64,000 nt of DNA. Source: Mya arenaria. Lineage: Eukaryota > Mollusca > Bivalvia > Myida > Myidae. The DNA lies in NCBI RefSeq assembly GCF_026914265.1, contig NC_069124.1, positions 52,626,388 through 52,690,387 of the forward strand, given 5' to 3'. The notes under the pieces were generated by a model. The model was not told the origin of the DNA and did no database searches. It was given only the letters and a program-made list of their open reading frames with translations. The position numbers and the translations under genes are program-made. This document shows, one piece after another, positions 1-15,100 of this stretch. Positions within the stretch are counted from its first letter, which is position 1. Every line of letters begins with the position of its first letter.

Positions 1-190
1 CGACCCGGGTTCAATTCGCGGCCAGGGTGCATAAGAGTTTGGTGTGTGGTCACCAAGCCGGACAACGGAACGCCCGGAAATGGTTTTCCTCCGGGCACTC
101 CAGTTTCCCACACAACAGAAGGCCACACTCTCGAGTAACATCGTGCCAACGAGAGTAATAAGAGAGTAATTAATATTATGTTATTATGAT
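1..190 (+). mobile_element. tRNA-derived SINE, left part outside the window
   Basis: The window opens at a pol III B-box-like stretch (gggttcaattc, about 7-17), followed by a GC-rich body and a downstream AT-rich tail. The body (about 40-130) contains a block ending in ctccagtttcccacacaac. It resembles, from memory, a conserved central domain shared by many bivalve SINEs. The A box would lie left of position 1. The boundary near 190 is a guess from the change in base composition. The class is inferred; no second copy in this window confirms it. Confidence 0.5.
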
Positions 191-244
191 ATAAGGTAAT
201 ATGTAAAAAGACCTTTCAATTGCGGATGCAAACATCGGACATAC

Positions 245-361
245 ATCGAAGTCAAAAGTGTTGGGATTGGTGAAATTATTTATAATTCGGATCTATCGAT
301 TTTTCGTTATCTCGTCTTTTTTCCTAGGTCCCGACAAAGTCGACATAACGAGTTTCGACTG
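245..361. mobile_element. Fragment of a pogo/Tigger-like MITE
   Basis: The stretch ends in gagtttcgactg followed by TA at 362-363. This matches the right terminal inverted repeat of the family seen at 55793-55965 (CAGTCGAAAC ends with TA on both sides). Phrases such as 'gtcgacataacg' match the internal style of that family. The left end is not clear. No coding capacity is seen. Confidence 0.4.
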
Positions 362-363
362 TA

Positions 364-3080
364 ATAACTTGTTCCACAATCGTTGTAAAATAAATAAGTT
401 TAAACTAAAAGCTCACGTGGGCCATATCAAGGGGATGCCCCGGGCGCTCGCCGTGTGCCCAGTTCCGCTTGATCCGATAATTGCTTATGTCAGACAGATA
501 AATGCATATAACATATAACTTTGAGTCTTATTTCAGCGGTGGAAATAGGCAGCCAAGCTTAGAAACATTTTTTCTTTGTTTGGTCACATACTGTTTAATA
601 CAATAACACAAATAATCGAAAATAACTAATATAATAAATGATCAGCTCTTACCTATTAGCGAAATGAATCCACATCCAATTAAAACATGCAATACAATCA
701 AAATAGAAGTCATAACTTAAATGAAAAACTTTCCCTTCCGTACAATCAAAACTAATCAAATAGAGACAGTGCAACAGGTACAGATGCCATGCCTTTTGAC
801 ATCTTGTAAAATTGCTAAGTTTCTGTTGTTGATTGCTCGCAGCGTAGTGATTCAGTAACAGTATTTGATGCTTAAGAGTTTACGACAATCTTATTTGAAT
901 ACATAACAGTTATATTTCATATTCACTCTTTAAGAATTGCATAATAATGTCATTCTCTCTTTAGGGCAATGGTCATATGTATGCATACTTAAAGAAATGA
1001 ACGGTGAATTAATTACGTCGCATTATTTTCGAACACGGAGTCTTCACAGTACTAAGTTTACACTTTTTAAAAAAATGTTGCATTCTTAAGATGTGCATTT
1101 TAAACTAAACTGCAATACGGTGCCCCAGCCTGGGTTTGAAAAGCGCACAGTGCTAGTTCAGAAGGGGCACTTTTGATGCACATTGATTGAGCTTCAATGG
1201 GGCACTTGCAAGGATCAACGTTCAATTGATATTGTGTATCATGTGTCAGTGTAACTACTTTCAATACTTGTAGTTTGTTATGAAAACATTAGCTGTTGTC
1301 ATTACTTAAGTGTTAAAATTATGTATAATTGATATTTTTATTCTTATTCAGACTGAAAATTGACTTGACAATATGTCCAATAAATATCAAATACACTTCA
1401 TGATCATCAAAGGGGGCCCTGTCAAACCCGGAAGGGCATCATATATTGAATATACATGTAATTATCATCTGAATGATTATCTGTGTGGGGGTTGTCCGGT
1501 CAGTAGCATTTTTATTTCAAATGTCTATGTATGTGCATTCGTTATTGAAATAAATCTATATATCTATATAGCATTAAACAGCAGTTTAACATTATGTAAC
1601 TCAAAAGACGAACAAGTTACGGGTGCTCTTGTACACTAAGAAGTTTATGTTCTAATGTTTTAATACTATGACATGGGTTAGATGTTTACATGTTTAAAGA
1701 ATTGTTTTACGTGACTAATTTAGTATTAATTTAACAGCTTACGAGTAAGAATGATAAAAAAGATACCGTTCTGCTTTCATTTTGAATGTTAGTATGTCGT
1801 AACCTTTATTTTGCGATTATTACAAGTGAAATTAATTTAGAAATGTCAAAAAAAATCAGCGCCATCTATTTCCTGTAACCATCGAAACATTTTTAACAAA
1901 ACTTCATGGATTTGTTTGAGAAATCAGGTGATTGTTTAATTAATTGATACAGCATGATCAGTAAAATAAACTTTGGTAAATGTTAGATGAGTTCATCACC
2001 TCATATTTTTCTGTTTGCTGGGAGTATCTGAGACTGGCGCAGTCGTGTTTGCTTTAGTTTTACCCGAATTTAAATTTTTAACGAGTATACTATATATAAA
2101 TATGTATAGATATATATATATATAAATGATTGAAGAGACTTCAGGCGTAAAAGTTCATGTGCTTTAGACTCAGATGATTAAAAAATATAAGGGCTGACAA
2201 GCCAACACCATGGTTAACCGTTACAGGACATTTTACATTTTAAAACTATATAGCCTAGGCTTTCTAGTTTCAAATTTTCCTTGAATATGGGTTGAAAAGA
2301 CCCTTGTTTAATGTTGCCCTGTACCAGAAAGGAAGTTTAAATAAATTGCCAAATCTGGAATGTCTATTTTTTGTTGATAAATTACATGTACAATTACAAT
2401 GTGTCTTCATAAAGAATTAGAAGGTAAATTTGCTTTATTTTCATTCATTATCATAATCCACATCAAAAAGAGCCAAAAAATGTGTAATTGTTCACGTGAC
2501 TTTCAAGTCTGAGGAATGTCATGCGGATTGTTATTGCCATTTTGTTGGATTCTTGATCTTGAAATAGTAGTAAATGGGTTTCAGAAGGCAACTACTACCA
2601 CTTTCCATACACTTTTTCATTTGTTGTTTTTAACTGTTTTAAGTATTATTATTGTTGTTATTACATACTTGTAATGTATGTTGATTAATTTGTAAAAAAA
2701 ACTATTTTTTTAGAAATTAAACCACATAAAAATATAAAAATCCACAGATTTAAATATAAAAGTGGATTTATGGCTGATTATTGTCTGTGCAGTATCCCTT
2801 TCATGTATATGCTGTACATGAAGTCTTCAAATGTGTAAACAACGGTAAACATTCAAAAAAATTTTTTTCGTATAAAAATGTTAATACCTAATTGTATATA
2901 ACCATTCTGTTTGTACAGAAAGGTGAAATTTAAAATGTAAGGTACAGTGTTGCAGCAGCCTGGGTTTTAGTAATACATGTAGCAGTTTGAGAATGTAATA
3001 TTGAACTGTTTAATGCCAATTGAGACTTCAAATGAATCAAAATAAGCTCTTACGGTCCATTATGGTTATTTATTCTTCAG
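364..3080. other. Non-coding upstream region of the PP2C gene
   Basis: This AT-rich DNA has no reading frame that looks like protein and no recognised repeat boundary. It includes short AT-rich and poly-A/T tracts and a TA-rich run near 2085-2125. A possible 3' splice acceptor (ttcttcag ending at 3080) lies 73 bases before the PP2C start codon, so the first coding exon may carry spliced 5' UTR. The promoter is probably in this region, but no convincing TATA box or initiator was found. Confidence 0.45.
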
Positions 3081-3153
3081 TTACAATATAAACCGCCATC
3101 AATGTAGTTGAACAAGAGTGATTCATTAAACCGAAACAAGCAAGGGCTGAGAG

Positions 3154-6100
3154 ATGGGTCAGACTCTGTCAGAACCAGTGACGACGAAGGAGACCTCCAG
3201 CTGCCAGAATGCAAGTGTCAAAGTTGGCTCCTCCAGTATGCAGGGATGGAGAATCAGTATCCTTTGTATAAGCTCAGAACGATCTTTATGACTCCTAACC
3301 AAAGCAGATACAAGCCAACTTTGAGATCTTCTTTGAAAACTGTATCAGATGGTGTTGTTTTTTAATTAACCCAGCTGTGTAATACATCGTCAACAACCAT
3401 GTTACATATGTTGGGGTATTCGACAATGGTGTAATAGGATTTTAAGAACTTAAGCATAGCCAATTAAATTTAAAAAAAGAGAAATAATTTCAATAGTTTA
3501 TTAATATTATAGCCAATTTCTGATATTTAATTATTATTTATTTTGTGTGTCTTGTCAGTCAATTTCTATGAAAAATTGTATAAAGATATTACATGTAAAT
3601 TTCTGCTTCATGTGGATATTTCAGGAAGTATTATCCATACTTTGTAGACTTAAAAGAGTCAGTATTAGTTAAATGTAGTTACGATGAGTATGTTTTGCCT
3701 TGACCACCACCCAGACATGGAGGACGCCCACACCCAGTTGCTTACACTCCCCGGGGACAAGGATTCCATGTTCTTTGGGGTCTTTGACGGCCATGGAGGT
3801 TAGTAAAGCACACAGCATAAATCTTGAATGATGTGAAACCACTGGTCAACCACCTGTTCAAAATGGAGGGCTGATCAAGTTTGATTTACATGACGTTTAT
3901 TTGACCACCATTCAGTAGATCTAGGGTAGTGACTTGAAGGGTTCTCACTTAAAAATCAAGTGTATTAACACAGGCAGTTTTTACCAAACTTGTGAGTCAA
4001 GCCTTCCTGGTTTATATAAATTTGACAAATAAACAAATCCAGAGACTGACAAATATGTTAGTGAGGACCCTTAAATGCTTTGTCATCCAATCCCAGTGCT
4101 GTTTCTCTGTTAGATGTTCTTAATTTAAAGTTTCAATTGGGTTTGACCATGTTTTACTCCTTTTGCCATTGTTTAACATTTCTATGCATTAGAACTTCCT
4201 TATATTGTATGAACCTTTTTGGTTTGTGGAAATTTAGTGAACCTTGTTCTTAAAACAACTTGTTGGAACAAAGAAAATTATTAGTCTAAAGTGACTTCAT
4301 ATTTCTAAAATTTATATTCTTTCATAATCCTTTAAAAGTGGTCTTTGTTTTGGTTAATTTAAGTTAATAATCATGTGCATAAAATAAACAAAATTTGCAT
4401 CTGTAGAAGACAGCAATCCCAGGGCAGCTAAAAACACCAGAGGTATGTGCGACCACATCGTTGGTACCCCGGTACTCAAAACATGCCCTGCTCCATGGTT
4501 TAACAAATGTGTGATATTTCACTGGCAAAATATTGTTAAGTCACAAGTGTCTAGGAGAAAGTTCAAACATGACACACTTATCAGCATAAGAAGTTTTACA
4601 TGTTTTAAATGTTATCATCAAATTTGATTATAGACTCAAAATTAATTTCCTATAGATTTCTATTGTTCATATGGGTCTGATATCATTTGATATTTGACAC
4701 GTCAACTTCTGATAACGGTTGTGGTACTACTTTTCTGATAATTGTTTCTAAAAGAGTGCACTTTTTCTGATAGTAATTTCAAAAGGTGTGCGCAGTTGTT
4801 TCAAAAAGTGTACACCATTTCTAGCTAAAATGCTGTTGCAGATGAAAGCAGTTTTTGCACAAGTTTTTAAGCCATATCCATAGTATTTCAAATGTCAATA
4901 ACTGTTTTCTTTGATTCATTTAACGTTTGGTGAATGTAGAAATTGTATCACAGACTGATTTAAGAGACATTGAAATATTACAAATTTATCGAAAGTGCCT
5001 CAATTTGTTCCTGTTTGGTAAATGAGAAAACATTGTATTGCTGGGTGCCTGAAAATCCTCTAAAGTAGATCTTTTGTTACGACTAAACCCAGGAAATTTT
5101 CAACTCCATTTCACTAAATGATATAGGTCAGTGAATTATCCCATGCTGTTTGTATATGGTGGGGTTTAAATGTGTACCATGGGTGTCAACGGTGATGCCA
5201 TTTTCATAGCTGGGCTTTCCATGGTATTAATCATACAATTTGAGGTGTTTGGTCATTTTGGTTGAAATATCTTAATTGTGATTTAAAATTACCATTATTT
5301 CCTTGCATATTTACATTTTAATGATTTTCTTTGTTTCATACTTTTAAAGAAAAAACGACAAGGTACATGTATTATCATAGCCTTGGCATCATCATCATTG
5401 GTGTTGTTGTGGTTCGAAAATATGAATTCTTTGCCATTTACCATTACTCAAAATATGTTCTAGATATTGAAATGAAACTTGGTACATGAGTATGAAACTT
5501 GGTACTGGAGTTACCAGAGATGATACACACATGTTGAGCAAGGTCTATAACTGTACAAATGTTGGATTTAATGATTTCTTTTTGGAGCTCTAATGCTAGG
5601 ATATGTATATGGTTTACATACAACTGTAGCAAGTTATCAGATCTCATAAATAAACAGGTTGTAAAAAAAGGTTTTGCAGATTCACTGGGCATCGTGAAAG
5701 TATTAACTAGAATAGTTTTTATGTCACTTAATGAAATGATTTGATGATTTATGTGTAGAGAAAAACAACAACATCTCTTCTGTTTTGGCATAATGACTGA
5801 GTAATGCCGAACCAATTCAATTTTTTTTGGCCTGATGAAAAATTAAAAATACAAAATACTCATCTACCGGTAATTCAAAACATAAGTGGTCGTTATGTGA
5901 AACTATAATACTTATGCTAAAATACATTGTATATAAATTATATTAGATATCTTTGATAGGATTGATTTTTGCTTGCTAAAATTAATAAACTTCCTTGAAG
6001 TTTTAGTAAAATATAAACAAATGAACTGACCACAACTGTTTCACTATTCACTAGATACAGACTTGTATGTTCTTTTATGCAATTTCTTGAATTAACTACT

Positions 6101-9100
6101 TGTACTTAAGGGTGAGAAAAGCGTAGTGGGGAAGGTGTCCACATGCCCCTCCAACCCAAAAAGCTGTGGGTTCAATCCCCATCATAATACACTCTCATTG
6201 TCTCTGAAATAGGACATCAGTACTTGTATCTGCCCAGGAAACAAACTCCACAGTGACTGTGACTCACATCAGCTTTCGGCTGTCTTCACAATTGATATAA
6301 TAAAATAGAATTAACAAAACTAGCTAATTGCATGCCATTTCTCTGGGAAATCATGGCGAGGAAATAGTCTGCACATAATGGCGAGGAAAATAGTCTGCAC
6401 AGAGTAAATGGCAGGTTTTTTAGCTGTCTGGTTTTCTGAGGGCAAACAAACCGGAAGGAAAAAGTCACATGTAGCCTTGATGTCACCAGCTCATCTTTCA
6501 TTGTCATAATACAAAAAAAAATATTATAGGGACTTTAAACTATTTAAGACATTTTATGAGTTTTTAGTTTGACTATTCCAAGAATGAGGAAAGCTGTACT
6601 TCTCACATTTGCGTCAGTCACACCTTTTTTAAGGTTTTGCATGTAAGCACCTTTAAGTCATTATCTGAGTAAATACATCATGTATTGAATTGAAACTAAC
6701 GATGTGTGTACCCTACTATCCAACATACTTGATGTATTGCATTTAGACTTTTTCTCAGCAAAGTTCTACTTGATGTATTGCATTTAGACTTTATCTCAGC
6801 AAAGTTCTACTTGATGTATTGCATTTAGACTTTATCTCAGCAAAGTTCTACTTGATGTATTGTATTGAGACTTTATCTCAGCAAAGTTCTACTTGATGTA
6901 TTGCATTGAGACTTTATCTCAGCAAAGTTCTACTTGATGTATTGCGTTGAGACTTTTTCTCAGCAAAGTTCTACATAATGTATTGCATTGAGACTTTATA
7001 CATCGGTACTCTACCATTCCACCTACTTGAATAACCAAGTAAGATAACTCTGTTTTGCATATAATGCAAATTTGACTTAAAAATTCTGTTTAAGGTTTAG
7101 CATGTTAGTGCATTTAAGTCAATAGCACAGCAATTTGATCATGTATTGCATTGTATAGCAATGTTTCCCATCCACCCGACCCACTTTATATGCGAGTTAG
7201 GTAACTCTGTTTTGCATATAATGCAAATAATTGCCCTTTAATTGCATTTTAACACATATTGGTTTTTATCTCAGCAACTGATTGATGTATTGCATTGAGA
7301 CTCCATACATTCGTACTCAATAATCAAACATTCTTAAATTATCAAGTAAGATAACTCTATTTTGCAATTCTTTAACTTCAAAGCATTGGAATAGTCAAGT
7401 GTGTTGTCTCTCTGACAGCTCTTGTTGTACACATGTTAACATCATCATGGTTATGACTTGTGTTAGCATAATTGTAAAGTAATCATGTTATGCTCTTTGT
7501 TTAACTGGAAATATCGGACGAACGTTTACATGGTGCTGTTATAAGCATGGGCAGATATTCTATAGCGGCCTGTGTGCTGTTTTCTACCATGTCCTGTGGT
7601 TGCTGTTTTGCTAATGGCATTTAACATCATATTTATGATCCACAATGTTTTGTTATGAGCATTAATTCTGGTTAATGTAGTGCAAATAATACATTGTTGC
7701 ACTTTTTTGTATCTAATTGCCTATTTTTTTCCTTATAAATGTGTTTTCGGAAAGCTATTGCAATTGAGTGTTATCGACATTGAAACTTATGCTATTTGTT
7801 TGATAATAACTTTACTTATGAAGGTTTATTGTAGTAACTTAAACAGGAAAAATAATACTTTTTAATTGAAAGACTCTTATGTTAACTAAAAATAGTCAAG
7901 CATGTACAATGTACATTGAAGTTGTGAATGTACAAATGTATACTTTTAAGCAGTACCGGTATATATATATAAACATGTAGGTTAAGTTTGAGATCAATTT
8001 GATTAGGTTTTTTCTGTACACATCATGAACACTCAATGGGGTTTGTATTGGCAGAATTATTTTCTTTGCATTATTGTGGCAATTCATTTCAAAAATAAAC
8101 AGCTAGTAGAAAACTTGCTGCCATGTTCGCATTTTTATACTGGAAAACGGAGATGTTTGTTGCTAAACGACAAGTTTGGACACAAATAAAATATCATCAA
8201 AATGGGCTGGCTATATAAATGTTTGGGGAAATAACAACATTTCCATTTGGCAGTAAAAATAAGGGTCTGTTGGGCAACTGGAAACAGTCTTATTTTTTTG
8301 GCCACAGTTTATAAACAGTACTTTCCAACTTTTGTTGCATACAATAATTATGTAATTGAGCAATGATGTAATATATATAAAGCCCTACATAATATCCCCA
8401 TTTCTCTCGGCTGCAATTACCATGTTATCCTATATCAACTAATGTAGGACTATTTCTCTACTTTCAGGTGCCAAGGTTGCACAACATGCCAGCTTGAACC
8501 TGCATAAGAAAATCATCATGCAACCAGCATATGGTCAGTTAAAGTCTTGTAAAATATGGCAACACTGTGGTTTTGGGGTTTGTGTCGGATGATTTGTTGA
8601 AATTCAATCATGTGTGACTATTTCAGGCTTGTTGAAAGTCTAAAGAAGTACATTCCATTGTCATTTGTTGTTCTTTTCATGTAAAATTCATAGTTCTGTT
8701 TGTCAGGATAAGTTTTACATTAAAATGGATCATACGAGAAACAGAATTAATTATTCTTGCCTGAGAACATTTATGTACGAAGCTAAACATAACATGGATA
8801 GATTAAGAAGAATTAAGCTATTTTCAGCAGTTGGTTTCGATGTTTGTAGTAATAACATGCATTAATATATTTTCCAGCTCAAAACCGTATAGCCGATGCT
8901 TTGAAGTCTGGGTTTCTGCAGATGGATGAAGATATGACTAAAGGTACATCTAGGTTGTTAATTAAAGCATTTAATATTTACTGTGTGTGCGGATAGGTCA
9001 AGTCGGAAAGGGGTCTGATCAATTTTTGGCCGTACTTTAGGGTGTCACCTGCGAAGCATGGCAGAAATGTATGGATCATGTCTGGCTGCATCTGCTGAAT

Positions 9101-12100
9101 CACATTTATTTCTTCTCTTAATATTTCATCTCCCAAGTTTTGCAAAGATGGGCAGCGGTGCTTTTTGGCGTCATATCTAAAAGTTTGATTATTAATCTGA
9201 TTGCCGTTTTCACTGAGGCTTAAGTGAAACTTAAGACAAAAAATGACCGCCAAAGGTCCAATTTGTTTTATTATTTCTGATATTCAGTGGTTTGAGCATG
9301 CCCGCTGACTAACAAAGAGACATTCTAACCTACACTTACATAGTTGTTATTTGTTTGGGCTTGACAATTCAAGCGGCATCCCGGTAGTAATGCAAAAATG
9401 AACTATTACATACTTAATTAAATCAGCGTTACAACAACCATTATTCTGAGTCCGAATCTCAAAAGTTAGACTCAAGACAATAGTTCATGTATGGGCCCTG
9501 GGCCATGTTAACAAACAGTCTCAAGTCGGAGTTCAGACAAAAGACTCAAAATTGCAAATTTTTATTTCATTGTAACTTTCTTTCAAGCAAAGCATTCATG
9601 CTGAATTTTGGTGAATTAAATATCTATTTGGAACTTAAACTTCTATAAACATAATTCACTTTTTAACCATTCCTTGATGAAATGTAAAGATAACATATAT
9701 ATTTTATAAAGGCATTGTTAAGTATTTTTTAAGAAATTTCATAATCAATATCTCCTTAGCTAACTTATTGTCCACACATTTCAGACGAAACCATGAAAGA
9801 TGAGCTTGCAGGGACCACAGCTATAACCATGCTGGTGAAAAATAACCGACTATTTTGTGTAAGTCTAAAAACCTTTTAAGTATTGCTATTTGCATAATGC
9901 TGTAAGGTATATGAAAATGTATTGCAAAACTCCATTTATGTCTGCCCTTTCATTATGCTTGTTTTGGTAGTGATATTCTTTCTAAAGCAGGTTAACATTT
10001 TACTTTCTCTTAATCAGCCATCTGGTTAAACAATTTGTTTATTGATTGGTCAATATTAATTCAATAAATTCATCCATCCTCACTGTGCTTAGATTGGAAT
10101 TATTGTTTTTATATGCCCTTCATAAAACTGGACAAATTATACTTTTACCCGTGGCGTACAGTTGGGAAGGGTCTTGTATGCTGTCAGATCAATATCTTTA
10201 GTAGACTTTGTCAATTTATCACGAAATATAGTCAGAATGTGTATGAGCATATTATCTTGGACAAGTTTGATAACCAGCTATATTGTTTGAGCCACTCAAG
10301 AGTTATTGTCCTTTGAAATTATCTAAAATTTGTCTAGTATGATCAATAACTTTAGAAGCCTTTGTTCATGGGCTGAATATCCTGGTCCAGTTTGATAACC
10401 TGACATGTCACCCAAGTCATTCCAGAGTTTTGACCCATGAATTGGCAAAAAATGTATTACCATTTCTGCACCTCTGAGTTTGGCTTTACTCTACATTGTA
10501 CACCACTTATCACCGAACTTGGTATCCTTAAATTTGGACCAGTGTACTTAATCTGACAGTTGGCGTTCTTGTTATTGACTATATTATTATACATTTCTGT
10601 TGTTTCATTTTCTTACCTTTCATATTGTTGTATATCTGTTCATATTGTATAACAATTTATACCATGTAATGAGGAGCATGTATGTTTTCAAATTACTTAA
10701 TAGATGCGTTAAATTATGAATATAATTATTTAATCCTACTTCCTAGCCTCAAGGTATCCTATAGTCAATATACTGTTCAAGAGTTATACATTTTGCTACA
10801 ACAGACATCTAAAGAGATTACGAATTAATTGCTAGATTTTTCATTCCCGCCTGCCCCCTCTTTATTCTGCTGCTCTTTTAATTATATTGACTCGAATAAA
10901 AATGTGGAACTAGGGTCTGTAATTGTGTATCGGTCCTGTACTGTCTGGAAATGGTGTTTGTTCATTACTTACAGTGTTGATGTATAACATTCACGAGTAA
11001 AAAAGGAGAACTGTTACTATGGTGTTCATGGTTCGTCTAGAAACAAATGTATATGGTCCCTTATGCAATAAAAAAGAGCTTGAATACATATTCTACGGTG
11101 AAGCAGTCATCTAAGAAAAATAAAAAAATAAAATGTCACCCCCATAAATTAGTTTAATATGGATATAGAATTAACTAGAGCAATCTTTTATGACTAACAT
11201 TATTGATTTTGTTTGATGTACAGAAGCTTACCATTGGTATTACTGATAAAAAGAGGTATAAAATCTATTAGCACCACCATATAAATATATGTCCCAACTT
11301 ACCAATTTTGTGGGTAAAAATAACTACAAAGCTATTGAGGGTTAATGATGTATCTTTGTTTTGTTGTTTTTTTTTACATTGGCTGCTACTGATTTCCCCG
11401 AGATAATCAGTGACAACAGGTTCTTATTGATAGTGACTGAAAACTGGGCTGCTTGTTTTCAATGACGACGTATTGATTATTTATCTCAGCTATATTGGCA
11501 GAATTGCAGCAAGACATCGTCAGTAATACAGACTTTTGTCAATTTGTTCTTACAAATAAAGGTCCACAATCATGAAGAGACTAATTATGTTGTATAAAAG
11601 TCTTGGGGGTTTTTTTGCATAATTTTTATACTACAGCAATCTGATTTTATGAGTTAACACTTTAAAACATTATGTGTGTGTTCCTGTTCTTGCCTAGCTG
11701 TTTATAAAAAGAACTGTTACTCTTTATGATATACGTACTGCAGTAAATTTACTCAGTGGTCTAAAGTTCATTAAAAATCTTGAGCCTAATAAGTATCTTA
11801 TTTCAATAAGCCAAAATTGTAACATTTTTACAATGTCTTTTTCATACAGCCAAATTACTCATACTTAATTTTCAAAGAAAATCGAAAACATCAAAATGGT
11901 TATTGTAATCATTTTGTAAATAACTTCCTTTGACATCAGAACACTCCTGAAATGGAGAAAATTTATCAATCACTACCGAAAGTTGTGCCTGATCCTGTTA
12001 ATAGAGCGACTTGTTAAAAAAAATAGTGCTCTAGAAATTGGGGCCAAGTGTTTTAAATAATTGACGGTACATGCCTAACTGCAAGTCTACATTCTACTAC

Positions 12101-15100
12101 TACTTTCAGGCCAATGTTGGGGACTCGAGAGCGGTGGCAAGCGTGCGTGGGCGTGCAGACAATCTTTCACACGACCACAAGCCAGGAAATGAGATTGAGA
12201 CACGGCGGATAATCGCAGCAGGGGGATGGGTGGAGTTCAACAGAGTCAATGGTTAACATGCTAACAATTACAAAACAATAAAAAAAACTTCTTAAATTTA
12301 ATAAGAATAACTAGGAGAATTTTGCCTTTATTTTCTCATTGTGAACTAAGTCAAGTTTGAAGTTCAGATTTTGGATAGGCCATGTCTTGTATGCACAATA
12401 ATTCGAAAACAGTTTGAAATAGGACCATGAAACTTTATTGGAAGGCTGCCCTTGAACAGTGGATGGTCCCTCACTTTGGTGTCAGTATGTCAAATGTCAA
12501 AAGCCTTATCAGTTATTAAAGTCTTGTCTGTGCAGTATTTCTACAATGATTTGACCGAGGACCATGAAACAGCAGTGGAATGTTAGCTTTGACTCATCCA
12601 TGACCTGTATGACTAAATTTCAAATGTAGGTTACCCTTGACTAATACGGAAGACCCCTTTTATGTTTTTTATTAGAACGTCAGAGGTCATGTTCACAGTC
12701 AACAATTTTATTTTTAAAGAAAGAAATTGTTATCACAAAACCATTTTATGTAGGACCGTAACCACTAGACGACACCTGTTGATTTAAAGGTTAGTTGGTC
12801 AAATGTCAAGGTTGTGGTGATATCTATTCAAAAATATTTTTTTTGCTTAAAATTATTTATTCAAGGCACTATATTATGGTCCTCCAACTTAGTAGGATTA
12901 TTGATCATGAACACTTGATTTTGAGGTCAAGGTAACCTTTACTTGAAATAATGCCAGCTTCGCCTTGGTTCATCCAAGAGGCTTGGTCCTATGGTCCTTA
13001 AACTCAGTTGAACTATTGATAATGAATAATCAAAAGTCAGTCATAATGACAGTTTAAAGAGGTTGTCAGGTCCCTAACCTTTAAGCCTTATCCATTCATT
13101 TGCTTATGATAATGACAAGTGTTTTCTTACAAATTATTTCTTTTATACATGTATGTTCTTATCAATGATATTGATGATATTTTAATAATGATTTATTTAT
13201 TATAGGTAATTTGGCTTTGTCAAGAGCTCTGGGAGATTTTGTATTTAAGAAAAATGACAAGAAAAGGGCTGAGGAACAAATTGTGACAGGTACGGATTTT
13301 CTTTTTTGTTACTTAAGTCATAACCTTGAACAGTATTTTGAAGTTGTCACACTCGAATATCGAATATAGGTTGCTTTACCCCTGAAACATTTGATGTTGC
13401 ATCTATATGAGCTAAGTCTGCTCCCAATTCTTCAAAATGCTAAGCAAAACAAGCTTATTTCTTTACTATGAAATTATAAATATTCGTGGGACATTCATTT
13501 TCATGGATTTCGTCGGTTGGCTTATCCACAAAATCAAGATTCCAACGAACATTTGACCTTTAACAGTTCGCAAAAATTCTTAATTGACATTCAAGGACTT
13601 CACTATTTTATATCTTTGATGTGGTGCATCTGTATTTGTGACCCATAAATTACCGATTAAGCGATAATTGACATGGGTATCTGCGATAATTGACATATTG
13701 TCCCATTGTAGTGTCATAAAATGCATGACTTACATGAAACATAGCCCGAGATAAGCGCATGGTGAATTTGCAGAATATTTAGGATTCTTTTCAAAAGATG
13801 AAAATCCATGCCACAAAAAGTACCCACAAAATTGTCCTTTTTCGAAAAACCACGAAATTTCAAGCCCACAAATATATAATTGTTTTCACAGTATTTCATT
13901 TAGCCTAATAAGTTACATAAGATTTATTTTACAATATGAAAAACAGTTAATTGTGATTATTATAAAAAGAATATCCTTAAAAGGAAGTCTTCAAAATGTT
14001 TTATATAACATTAATGGTACCAAAACAAAATTTGTTAGCTTAGCTTGATCATGTTATAGGGACTAATGCTTGTTTGAGAAATTAGAACCAGATGATTTTG
14101 GATTTCTGACATACCATATGACGCCATTACACATAGTGTTATTATTTTTTACACATATTGTTATTATTTTTTATACATAGTGTTATTATTTTTTACACAT
14201 AGTATTATTATTTTTTACACATAGTGTTATTATTTTTTTTTAGTGCCTGATTGCTATAGATCAGAAACTAAAAATGGAAAAATACTCCACACAACTAGCC
14301 ATGACATGGCCAAGTGTCAGACATGGTTTGTCTGGTAAGATTTATTAATAAAAAACAGAGCTACAGATAATTTTTACAAAGTTCTGAACAAATTGCCCAT
14401 TGACTGAAGATTGTCTTCATCTCTACAGCATACCCTGATGTCCAGGAGCGTCAGTTAACGGGAGATTACGAGTTTGTGGTGCTGGCGTGTGACGGCATCT
14501 GGGATGTACTCTCAAGCCAGGAAGTTATTGATTTTATACGTGCCAGGATTGCTCAACGAATGGAACCAGAAATTGTAAGTGATCTGATGCATCTAAGAAG
14601 TAGAGTTTTCATTCAAGATATGTACATAATTCATCAAAAAAGCTATTTTAAGTCATTTGAACAGATATATTACTTTTGATAATGAGTCTTTGAAATTAAT
14701 GTTTTCTAAAGAAAACAAAATTCACAATTTCAAGTAACTAAATGCTGTTGCGCTTCTTTTACCCTGTAAGCACAAAAAACGAACTTCAAAGCTTCTTCCT
14801 CAATTCTGTCATAATTATTCATTTTTGTTTTGTGCATACATCACTTGTATTATTGCAATAGTAAATCCTTTAATTATGGTATGCTCAAACTTTATATAAC
14901 TGGAAATTGAAAGTTGACTAGTTATTTGCAATGCCATTATCAATTCTCAAAAACTTCAAACCACTGAAACTTGGACTATGCTCGCTATGATAAAATGTGC
15001 ATGTGTAGCTATATGCCAGTCTAACAAATTCATAATTTTTACTGCATTATAAAAATAATGTTCATACATGTATATGCTGTTCATATGCAGATATGTGAGG

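Larger units (their letters stand above)
3799..8467 (+). other. PP2C intron 2 (4.7 kb)
   Basis: This is the longest intron of the gene. It holds a tRNA-related SINE-like stretch near 6113-6300, the 41-bp minisatellite at 6725-7015 and degenerate relatives of it to about 7380. Outside these I see only AT-rich non-coding DNA with no plausible extra exon: the exons on either side join G|GT to give an uninterrupted DGHGGAKVAQH. Confidence 0.7.

Noticed and set aside
6166-6180. tRNA gene suggested by the B-box-like sequence
   Set aside because: No cloverleaf with a matching acceptor stem could be drawn, and the context is SINE-like.
8978-9253. Minus-strand frame of 91 codons in PP2C intron 4 that reads like a protein
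   Set aside because: It begins without an ATG, matches no family I recognise, and has no splice sites joining it to anything. It may be a repeat fragment; not supported as a gene.
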